Shown in pieces: positions 21,426 to 30,091 of a stretch of DNA of 64,000 nucleotides (positions are counted from its first letter, which is position 1; the number at the start of each line of letters is the position of its first letter). This DNA is from Mesorhabditis belari. Its lineage: Eukaryota; Nematoda; Chromadorea; Rhabditida; Rhabditidae. The stretch lies in assembly GCA_958450365.1 (NCBI GenBank), contig CAUEEP010000938.1, positions 992,001 to 1,056,000 on the forward strand. The letters run 5' to 3'. The notes under the pieces are model-generated. The model was given only the letters and a program-made list of their open reading frames with translations, made no database searches and had not been told where the DNA came from. Made by a program: the position numbers and the translations under genes.

Positions 21426-21712
21426 CCGTATTTGTTCGAATAGAACACCGGGTAAAGAGTATGATCGCGTACTCCTGTGTAGCAGCCCTTTTTAAAATTT
21501 CTTTTCTGCATAAAAGCAGCTTTCAATGAAGTGCTATAGAGCTGGAAAAATGACTCAAAAATACCACATGAGCTAACAGATTTTTGAGTCATTTTCCAGC
21601 TCTATAGCACTTCATTGAAAGCTTTTATGCAGAAAAGAAATTTTAAAAAGGGCTGCTACGCAGGAGTACGCGATCATACTCTTTACCCGGTCTTCTATTC
21701 GAACAAATACGG
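21426..21712. mobile_element. 287-bp foldback MITE, copy 2, opposite orientation
   Basis: Arms are almost identical to those of the copy at 4144, but the loop reads TACCACATGAGCTAACAG, the reverse complement of the other copy. The right flank is TA; the left flank is GA, a changed target duplication. The high similarity of two copies 17 kb apart points to recent movement. Confidence 0.85.
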
Positions 21713-22002
21713 TAGTTTTGCTAAAAAGTCTTGGCTAATAGGATACGATAAAATTAATTTCTTAGCAAGCTACCGTAATCCTCTTGTACAGATCATTCGA
21801 AGTTCACAGGGTCAAAACCAAAAAAAGAGAACAGTGACATTGAGATTGAAAATGGATACATAAAAGAAAGATCTGGTACATTGGTGGTTTGGAAAAAAGT
21901 GACTGACGAGGGAAAGTCGATTCGGTGGTCAATCGCTCCGCTCCGAATCAAGGTGGTCAATCGGAATGAGAACTAGACCATCCGATGCACAATTTTACGC
22001 TC

Positions 22003-22560
22003 ATTCACTGTAAACACTGTAAAATGTCTCTACAGTATTCTGGAACAAAAGTAACAAGTGGGCAAGAAGTAAAGGGATGTGGTTACGGTAGCTTGCTTAA
22101 AATGACTTTGTTACCGTATTCAGACAGATTACAAGGCTCACAAGGGAAAGTCACGAAATCAAGGTGGTCAATCGAAATGAAGCCTAGACCATCCGATGCA
22201 GACTTTTACGCTGATTCCGAATCCGCTGTCCTTTTTTGCTAAATAGATCGGAATCGCAAGGAATTTGGCAAACAAGTTTTTTGGCCTCTTTTATAAGGCT
22301 TGCGCGCGCGTGACGAAGACATGGTTGCGTAGTGTAGCGGATAAAGCGTCGGAATGTAAAGCTCCAGGTCGGGGTTCGCCTCCTTTAAGTTTTTCTTTTT
22401 TGAACACCTTTTATAGTGTCCCCTAATTCCCCTTCGGCAACAAAGTCATTCTAAGGAAGCTACCGTAATCCAATCCCTTTACTTCTTGCCCACCTGTTAC
22501 TTTTGCCCTTACGTTTGTTCCAGAATACTGTAGAGACATTTTACAGTGTTTTTAATGCCA
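22003..22560. mobile_element. Foldback element of about 560 bp with about 105-bp inverted ends
   Basis: Left arm (about 22010-22112) contains CACTGTAAAATGTCTCTACA and GTGGGCAAGAAGTAAAGGGA; the complement recurs at about 22435-22553 with small insertions. The interior carries a tRNA-like sequence (22318-22386). A direct repeat of about 45 bp containing AAGGTGGTCAATCG and CTAGACCATCCGATGCA occurs at about 21950-21990 and 22161-22202. Confidence 0.65.
22318..22386 (+). repeat. tRNA-derived sequence inside a foldback element
   Basis: GCGTAGTGTAGCGGATAAAGC followed by TCGGGGTTCGCCTCC gives box A- and box B-like parts, with poor stems elsewhere. It sits between the inverted arms of the 22003-22560 element. 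Confidence 0.4.
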
Positions 22561-22654
22561 AAGTCACTTCTTATGTCCTTGTCACTGTTCAAAGAACAAA
22601 GAAAACAATGTCCTTGTCACTGTTCCCAAAAGAACAAAGAAAACAATGAGCAAA

Positions 22655-25600
22655 TCATTTCCTATAAAGTTTAATCCATTTTTGAAGTAATTGTGGAAGC
22701 ATTAGCACGTTCAAATTATTCGTATCAGTGTCCGGTGTGTAGTCGTTGATCAAGAGATAAGGAACCTGAGAAAAGGTATATTTTATGAAAAAGTTACAGT
22801 ATCATTTTCCTACTTCAAGAATCGCATTCGGGCGTGTGGTCATAGTTCGATGAGCAGCTTGACGCTGCAATTGAACGCCCCGCTCCGAATCGTAGCAATG
22901 ACTGTAAGTGATATTTTTTATTTTCAAATTCTGAATTCTTTATTTTTCTATTTTCCCAACTTACCGTATTTGTCTGTATTGGTTTCGGACAAAAGCCATG
23001 CATTGATGAATGGCTCCATCGACAGGAGAATTTGAGAGAGCTCGCTCGAAACAAACGATGAATGGAAGAGCTTGTTGAACCTGAGATGTTGCTGAGAAAA
23101 GTTGGATTTGTATTTTCTTGAATATAATTTTGCGTGTAGCTCTATTGCTGGCACCGCTTGGTAAAGCTTTGTATCAACTTTAAAAAGCTGATGATAGCTT
23201 TTGTAAAGTACAACGAATTGCACCATACACTGTTTTTAACGTATTTTTTTCTCACTCACCCCAAGAACTTCAATGACACAAGATTGCAATCGATTCGCAT
23301 CACACTCTTTCAACCCGTGATTGCAAGAGAATGAGCCATCCTAGGAATGGGAAAAGATTCAAGAATTTGATAAAGAATATAAATATTCAAGAATATACTT
23401 TATAGTCCCTATTTAGTTCCTATTTAGGTCCGGTTTGGTTTCTTTACTTAAAGATTCAAGAATCTAAAGATCCAAGAATCTAAAGATCCAAGAATCTAAA
23501 GATCCAAGAATCTAAAGATCCAAGAATCTAAAGATCCAAGAATCTAAAGATCCAAGAATATATATGTCGTAGCCGCTAACGAAATTCAGCCGCTAACGAA
23601 TGATTCGTTAACGGCTAGCCGCTAACGAATGAAATTTTTCGCTAGCCGTTTACGAATCATTCGTTAACGGCTAGCCGATTACGAATGAAATTTTTTCACT
23701 AGATGTGTACGAAATCTTTGTAATTGGCTTCTGCGAACATGGCTAGATTCAAATGAACTTACCACGTTTTTGGTTTCAAATTTTTTACACAAAAAAAGAA
23801 AAGAGAAAAAATTTGATTTTGAAGCGAGCTATTAAAAGTTTTCAAAATACCCCTTTGCTGAGATTGGGTCCTCCGGGACGAGTCCTCCTCATTGTTATCA
23901 GTGATTTCGGATTAATTTTCTTTCTGCTTTTTTATTATGCTTTGGTTTCATTATACTTGCTTTATTATATTTGTTTTTTTCAGGATGAATTCATTTCTCA
24001 ACCAACTTGACGCGTATCAAATTCTGAAAAAGCGAACGCATATACTAACGACGAAAAAATACGATGAAATTGTGAACATATTGATAACAATGTCAAGTGA
24101 AAGTGAAAGCGAGAAACGGAAGCGAACGACAGAAGAGGCGAATTGGGCACGTCGTTACTCGATTCAATGTATTGAGCAATCAATGATACTCTACAATCAT
24201 GGAGACAAAGGAGAGAACGAACAACCAAAACGAGTCGTCAAGAAAGAAGAACTCTTCGATGTTTTGACGTCAACTCACAAAAGACTAGGACACGCCGGCC
24301 GGGACCTGATGTGGAAAGAACTGCGAGGAGATTATCACGGGATCTCAAAGGAAATACTCGAGATTTTTATCAAACTTTGCCCGGAATGTGAATTAAAGAA
24401 GGGGACACCAAAAAAAGGAGTTGTTGTGAAACCGATCATAGCGAAGGAGCAAAATGAACGCTGCCAAGTCGACTTAATTGATCTTCAATAAAAATAAAGG
24501 ACGGCGACAACAAGTTTCTGATGGTTTATCAAAATGGTTTATCACAAATGGATGCACGAATGGACGATGTGTGTGCCTCAAAACCAATATGCTCTGCAAT
24601 AGCCGATGTCATCACAGTAATTCATGCACCAACAAATAAACAGTTTGTTTTTATGCATTTTAGTTGATGTTTTGTTAGTTATAAATGTTATTATGTTATA
24701 AACGTTAATATGTTATAAATGTTACAAATTTTATTTCACTCGTTGTGATTAGTTTGCTGATTTGCGTTTTGCATAAATAGTTTGAAATCAAAGGCTAATT
24801 TGAATTGAGCCATGTTCGCAGAAGCCGATTACAAATCGTGCACGGCTAGCAAAAAAATTTCATTCGTTAGCGGCTGAATTTCGTTAGCGGCTACGACATA
24901 TAGATTCAAGAATATATAGATTCAAGAATATATAGATTCAAGAATCTAAAGATTCAAGAATCTAAAGATTCAAGAATCTAAAGATTCAAGAATCTAAAGA
25001 TTCAAGAATCTAAAGATTCAAGAATCTAAAGATTCAAGAATATAAAGATTCAAGAATATAAAGATTCAAGAATATAAAGAAATTCTCAAAGCTTTATAGA
25101 ATTTTCTTTCCAACAAACCCTCAGAATTCGAGCATTTCCCCAAGGAACAAGCTCGAGTTCGAACTCTCCTCTGAACTGATTGACGATTGTTCCCAATTGA
25201 TTGGCGATGAATCTAGATTCTATTAATTTGATTACAAATTCAGACTCAACTTTTGACAATACGGACACAGCGCCTCATACATGAGAGAGATTTTGATGGG
25301 ACGATGATGACGCTTCAAAGAATCACACTGTCGCTGCACACCACAAGTTTGAGCAGACTAGAAAACCATCTCAAGTGTTTGATTAAAGTGTTTGATTGAG
25401 TTTTGAGCGCTAGATTCGACAGTGCGCAATCCTACAGTACCTATGGTACAATATCTCGTACTTTAGCTCTTGAATTGTCTTAAATTTTGTCTTAAAGTCC
25501 CTAATTGTGAGGAGAACTTCAATTGAAATGAAAGCTGACCTTCTTTACAATAAAAAGCTATTGGTGAAGTCTTTTTCACCAAAATAATATTTAAAAACAT

Positions 25601-27654
25601 TACCTGCGCTGAGTCACACCATAGATCAGGCGGGATATCGCACTGTTGATTTTGTTGTTGAGGGTGTACTTGCACCGGGTGTGGATACGATGGGTAATGA
25701 GTCTAAAAGAAAATTGATTTACAAAGCTCAAACAAGTAACTAGGCCGGGATTGAATAAAGAGAGAAGATTTTAGGTCCAGACCTAGTTTGATTAAGGATC
25801 AATAGCAGTGATGCGAGTTAGCTGGGGGATTGTAAATGTCTAACAAGGGGAAGGCAGCGAGTCAATCTTTTGACTTGTCTTTTGTCTTTTGACTCTGGTC
25901 TTTTGACTTTACAAGCCCATTTTATAGAGTCAGCTATGGAGATCTCGAGTTTTTGAAGAACACTTCGCAATTTAGATATCTCGCGTTTGTAAAGCATTCT
26001 TTTTCAAAACGGATTTCAATTCAAAACGGATCCGAGATCCCCATGACCGACTCTATAAAATGGACTTGATCTCGAGTCAAAAGGCTAGCTTGACTTAGGC
26101 CAGCTTGACTTAGGCCAGCTTGACTTAGGCCAGCTTGACTTAGGCCAGCTTGACTTAGGCCAGCTTGACTTAGGCTAGCTTGACTTAGGCTAGCTTGTCT
26201 TAGGCCAGCTTCACTTAGGCCAGCTTCACTTAGGCCAGCTTCTTTAGGCCAGCTTCTTTAGGCCAGCTTCTACAGGCCAGCTTCTTTAGGCCAGCTTGAC
26301 TTGGTGCCTTTCCCTTGTAAGATTAGTGTCTAGATAAACATTTTCTTCTACCGGCGGATTTGGCCGTCGTGAGGGCTAAAATTTTTTAAATAAATGAGTT
26401 TTTATGAAGCACAACAAATGACAAACTCACGTCAAATGATGAAACGGAATTGCTATGCTAAAAAAAGGATTTTCGCAGAATAGTAAATATGACACTATCA
26501 ACTATCAACTTATTAAAGACTATAATCTTGCCTCTAGTTTTATCCAGTTTATCTACTTTTAATAACTTTTATTATCCTCACAGAACAAGAACTAAATGGT
26601 AGCTTTACAAATTGCACTAGTTTTCGAAAATTGCTACATTTAAAAAAACTCAAGTTGAGCATACTCTGCTTACATGCTTAAAAAGGTTCTTTAACATTCA
26701 ATTACAGCTCTAGTACTTAAAGATTGCCTGATAAGACTTTGGTGGTTGATAGTTTGCACGGTTTGTGTGGTGGGCTTGTTGAGCTGGATGTCGTTGTTGA
26801 GTGTGTTGGGGTTGAGTTGGAGGTGGGGGGAGGGGGTGGCTGGAAAGAAGTTAAAAACGATCGTTTCAAAACAGAAACAAACAAACAAACCTATTAAGAT
26901 ATCACCTAAACAAGTATGTGTACAGCTTATTCAATAGAAAATAGTTTATAACGAGTCTGTGGAAAATTTTCATACTGTAGAAAGAAGAATAAAGATATTT
27001 TAGAGTCTTCCTACAGGATGTTAGCTTTAAAAAGTCAGATTTCACTATCTTTAAGTCACTATTTTATCTGAAACCAGCCGAGTAGATTCATTGGTTTTTT
27101 CTAGCCAGTACCCGTTGCTGATGTTGCGGCTGTTGTTGTTGTTGTTTCTGCTGTTGTTGTTGCTGTTGTTGCTGTTGTTGCTGTTGTTGCTGTTGTTGTT
27201 GTTGTTGTTGACGTTGCTGTTGATAAGGTGGATGGCGATTGTGTTGTTGATATGGATGAGTGTATGCCTGGAATTTGGTCTCCTTCATTAGATGCTGTTT
27301 TTAGAGTTCACGGGTAAAATAGACGATAGATTAGAGAGGTGATCAATCAGGTCACCAACTGACTTTAATGGATTGACTTGGGAGGAAACACATTGACTGA
27401 CCCCTCAATGGAGAGGGGTTTGAGGAGATCACGGGAAATTTTTTGAGACAAAGCAGACAAAGATTTGAGTGAACTGGATCAAGGAAATGGAATAAGCTGT
27501 TAGAAAATGAGAAAAAGGTTTACAAAGGCTACAATAAAGGGAAAAAGGCTACAATATTCTGTTATTCGCTGTTGTTGAATGATTTTGAGAAACCCACCTC
27601 AAGCTCTTTGCTCAGGTACAGGAAAAGGGTGAGAAGAAGCGGTAGTCTGTACAT
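22655..27654 (-). CDS. GILT-family lysosomal thiol reductase with Gln-rich N-terminal extension
   Basis: Reduces disulfides of endocytosed proteins in other animals. Core exons (3' to 5' on +): 22655-22765, 22814-22901, 22965-23080, 23260-23340, 25119-25212, 25251-25357, 25604-25702, all joining in phase. They encode a C-x-x-C active site CPYC in MYEALCPYCQK, VPWGNA, the GILT signature CNHGLKECDANRLQSC (family consensus has CQHG, so Gln is Asn here), PFIVCFE, and a C-terminus VPYLLINDYTPD to LYRK. Exon 27598-27654 encodes a signal peptide MYRLPLLLTLFLYLSKELE, and 27112-27267 a CAA/CAG-rich exon (about 30 Gln). A Pro/Gln-rich exon near 26715-26839 is open in all three frames, so the N-terminal joining is unresolved. 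Cys pairs before the active site (CDIPPDLWC, TCGVQRQC) recall the extra Cys region of nematode GILTs. One intron hosts a Ginger-like transposon. Confidence 0.85.
23450..23560. repeat. 16-bp satellite array, left part (GATCCAAGAATCTAAA units)
   Basis: About seven tandem units just left of the Ginger-like element. The first unit is GATTCAAGAATCTAAA; the rest use GATCC. The array resumes on the other side of the transposon in a different variant. Confidence 0.85.
23565..24898 (+). mobile_element. Ginger-like DNA transposon, internally deleted, with TATA target duplication
   Basis: Ends are inverted repeats starting TGTCGTAGCCGCTAACGAAA, continuing imperfectly for roughly 180 bp to the shared GGCTTCTGCGAACATGGCT (left) and its complement (right). 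Both sides are flanked by TATA (23561-23564 and 24899-24902), a 4-bp target duplication. It carries an integrase-like reading frame. Integrase-type protein, long TIRs starting TGT and a 4-bp duplication are the hallmarks of the Ginger group. The left TIR also contains internal copies of CGTTAACGGCTAGCCG-type sequence. The element sits in a GILT-gene intron, within a 16-bp satellite array. Confidence 0.75.
23985..24491 (+). pseudogene. Truncated Ginger-type integrase (zinc-binding H2C2 domain and start of catalytic core)
   Basis: Frame of 168 codons from an ATG placed one base after a TTTTCAG acceptor-like site. The C-terminal half has the integrase zinc-binding pattern H-x4-H (HKRLGH) followed about 30 residues later by CPEC, then the first catalytic strand RCQVDLIDLQ, whose Asp would be the first acidic residue of the DDE triad. 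A stop follows at once. A nearby frame continues with a KDGDNKFLMVYQ-like stretch that fits the next integrase strand, then diverges. The remaining D and E residues are missing, so the protein is almost certainly inactive. The N-terminal part is charged and unrecognised. Confidence 0.7.
24903..25081. repeat. 16-bp satellite array, right part (GATTCAAGAATCTAAA units)
   Basis: About eleven tandem units with GATTC instead of GATCC; the units at both edges carry ATATA or ATAAA variants. It lies in the GILT intron directly before the exon that starts at 25119. Confidence 0.85.
26088..26305. repeat. Tandem array CAGCTTGACTTAGGC in a GILT intron
   Basis: About fifteen 13-15 bp units, shortening to CAGCTTCTTTAGGC towards the right. 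Confidence 0.9.
27112..27267 (-). CDS. Gln-rich exon (CAA/CAG repeat) of the GILT gene
   Basis: In phase 0 it begins AYTHPYQQHNRHPPYQQQR and runs into about 30 glutamines, ending QPQHQQR before a GTACTG donor. The composition (His, Pro, Tyr, Gln) matches the next certain exon at 25604-25702 (THYPSYPHPVQVHPQQQ), which supports this frame. The repeat mixes CAA and CAG and is interrupted by AAA and CGT codons. The alternative frame gives poly-Thr. Confidence 0.5.
27598..27654 (-). CDS. Signal-peptide exon of the GILT gene
   Basis: ATG at 27654 (reverse strand), 19 codons with a Leu-rich core, then a GTGGGT donor in phase 0. Placed here because the next open exon (27112-27267, acceptor TTCCAG) and the GILT core lie downstream on the same strand with no other gene between. 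Secretory targeting is what the family requires. Confidence 0.6.
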
Positions 27655-28507
27655 GATTCTAAATTTTTGAGCTAAAAATCTACATATTTGAGCTAAAAAT
27701 CGAAATTTTTGAGCTAAAAATCGAAATATTTGAGCTGAAAAGACTTTTCAGATTTCGAAGTAAACCATGAAAAGAAGCTATTGGAAAAAATGATTAAAAT
27801 TAGGTAAAGTTAGGCTTTTAGCCGGTTGGAAAAACTGATTTTATTTAGCATGAAAGTAGTATTGTACAAAGCTGTACCTTATGTACAATACTACTTTCAA
27901 AGCAGCAATACTGGTTTACATTTTCAATTTGAAATGGCTAGTGGTTGTGTCAAAAGCGGTACTTGAAAAAAACTCAATTCTGAGCTAAATTCAAAAATTC
28001 CAATTCAAAAAAAGAGAACTTGTACGGCAATAAAGTCCCATAATGAGCACATTGAGCATAATTCAAAAACCCATTTGCTCAAAAGCAAGGAGGTGTGTGA
28101 ATGGGTAAAAGTGATGGCAAGAGCATAAGGAGCGGCGTGCCAGTCGGTGAGCACCCGAGTCCATTTTAATGAAAGAAAAGAGAGGAAAAAAAGGACCCAC
28201 AAGAAGGATATGGGGATCTGTTATGGGTACAGAGAGGGACGTGATAGAAAAAAGAGATGTGAAGGGAAAGGGAGAATGGAAGTGATCTTCCCTTTGTGAC
28301 TTGACGGGTGATCAGGTGTTGCGAGTAGAGAAAGTTTGCTCACTTGTGCAAAAAAAAGAAACTAGCATGGACTCAGGAAGTGAACAAGTAGAATGCTCAA
28401 TGAGAAACACAAAAATTTCCGAAAAAAATAACGGATAAATTTTTGTGAAACGATTTTGCTTTCTATAATGCAACTGACGACAGAAACGGTATTTTGAGGC
28501 GGTAATT
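27655..28507. other. Upstream region of the GILT gene
   Basis: No coding exon is supported. It includes a GAGCTAAAAATCGAAAT-type short repeat (27665-27740) and a hairpin with 18-bp arms (27851-27899, TGAAAGTAGTATTGTACA). Confidence 0.55.
27851..27899. repeat. Hairpin with perfect 18-bp arms
   Basis: TGAAAGTAGTATTGTACA and its complement around a 13-base loop, about 200 bp upstream of the GILT start. Could be a miniature foldback or a structured RNA. Confidence 0.7.
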
Positions 28508-29110
28508 GGGGTAGGCTAATTTCCGTCATTTTATTTGCGCAACAGGGTCATTTGCGCAACTGGGTCGTTTGCCCAACTCGCCATAACTTTCTCCTAAGTC
28601 AGCCAATCTTTATGATTTTGGTGTCATTTTGTAGATCTCAATAAGTGCAACAAAATGACACCAAAATCATAAAGATTGGCCCACTTAGAAGAAAGTTATG
28701 GCAAGTTGCGCAAATAAAATAGTAGAAATTAATCTTTATGATTTTGTTTTCATTTTGTAGACATGACAATTTTTGGCGGTGGCTACTTTGCGCCAAATTT
28801 TTTGCGCAACTCTCCATAACTTTCTTCTAAGTCGACCAACCTTTATGATTTTAATGTCATTTTGTAGATCTCAATATGTGCAACAAAATGACACCAAAAT
28901 CATAAAGATTGGCCCACTTAGAAGAAAGTTATGGCAAATTGCGCAAAAAATTCGGCGTAAAGTAGTCAGCCCCATCTTATTGAGTTGCACTTATTGAGAT
29001 CTACAAAATGACACCAAAATCATAAAGATTTGTCCACTTAGAAGAAGGTTATGGCGAGTTGGGCAAACGACCCAGTTGCGCAAAAAAAATGGCGGAAATT
29101 AGCCTACCCC
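28508..29110. mobile_element. 603-bp foldback element with nested inverted units
   Basis: Outer inverted ends GGGGTAGGCTAATTTCCG and the complement at 29090-29110 enclose several alternating copies of a unit containing CAATCTTTATGATTTTGGTG and its complement, with TTTGCGCAA spacers. Related single or partial copies occur at about 1208-1300 and 61538-61670. No protein. Confidence 0.75.
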
Positions 29111-29113
29111 CAG

Positions 29114-29587
29114 GGGAGTGGGACAAATGCGACCTTTTTTTTGCGCACCCGGACATTAACGCACCTTTTTTTCCGCACCTTGCCCATTAGCGCACCTTTT
29201 TTCGCGTTTTAAAAAAGCTCTAAAAGCTAATATTAACCTATTTCTATTCCAAAAGTTGTTTTTCTAGGTAATTTGAGGGTGTCGAATTCAAATTTTGGCA
29301 TATCAGGGCGTGTGGAACCAATTTGAAAGACAAAACGGCTAGATCAAATTACAGAAAATTGTCGATTTTTCTCTTTGTATAACTCCGTCCGTTTGTTTCC
29401 ACAAGCTCTGATATGTCAAAATTTCGATTCTACGCTCTAAAATTACCTAGAAAAACAACTTTTGGAATAGAAATTGGTTAATATTAGCTTTTTAGAGCTT
29501 TTTTAAAACGCGAAAAAAGGTGCGCTAATGGGCAAGGTGCGCAAATGTCCGGGTGCGCAAAAAAAGGTCGCATTTGTCCCATTCCCA
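29114..29587. mobile_element. 474-bp foldback element with about 200-bp arms
   Basis: Left arm starts GGGAGTGGGACAAATGCGAC; the right end is its complement with one change. The arms continue through GCGCACC-rich sequence and TTTTAAAAAAGCTCTAAAAG to TTGTTTTTCTAGGTAATTT; the short centre is unique. It directly abuts the 28508 element. Confidence 0.75.
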
Positions 29588-29600
29588 CCCCCACCCCCAG

Positions 29601-29830
29601 TAATTTTCTCATTTTCGCATCTCATTTTTCGAAAAGTGGCCACCCTCATTTTTATTTTTTGCGCTAGTTTTTTTCCCGTAAATGGTGCATGTTCAACAAT
29701 TAGATCTAGTTTAAAATTTTATCCTGTTTTGCAATTTTTAAAAATCATTAGCTTTGAAAAAAACTAGCGCAAAAAATAAAAATGAGGGTGGCCACTTTTC
29801 GAAAAATGAGATGCGAAAATGAGAAAATTA
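29601..29830. mobile_element. 230-bp near-perfect palindromic element
   Basis: Arms of about 75 bp from TAATTTTCTCATTTTCGCAT through GTGGCCACCC to GCGCTAGTTTTTTT are essentially identical, around a unique centre of about 75 bp. It starts 13 bp after the preceding foldback element. Non-coding. Confidence 0.75.
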
Positions 29831-30091
29831 GTCTAGAACAGCTTTTGCTAGATTTCCAATAAGAATAGTACTATTATTTTGCCATTATCATGTTTCTTTT
29901 ACTGATCAAATCGTTGTACATTTTTATTTTAGAAAAAGCTAAGCTGACGTTTTTTGCGCTGTTTCAATATGAATAGGAAGATGCCCAAAGTGTCGGAAAG
30001 TGCAAGTTTTTTAAAGAGTTATAAGCCTTATCAACTATGGTGATACTATTTTATCCACTGCTTATTGTTCTTAATTCACTGTAACATTTAG

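Larger units (their letters stand above)
20519..22654. other. Intergenic region between ifb-1 and the GILT gene (convergent)
   Basis: Contains homopolymer T runs (about 20838-21260), several CTACCGTAA motifs, the second MITE copy and the 22003-22560 foldback element. No gene is supported. Confidence 0.65.

Noticed and set aside
21615..21863. Frame with repeated MQKRNFKKGCY sequence
   Set aside because: Falls in the MITE arms; the same peptide appears from both arms and both copies.
23450..25081. CRISPR array
   Set aside because: Repeats are directly adjacent without spacers, in a nematode intron.
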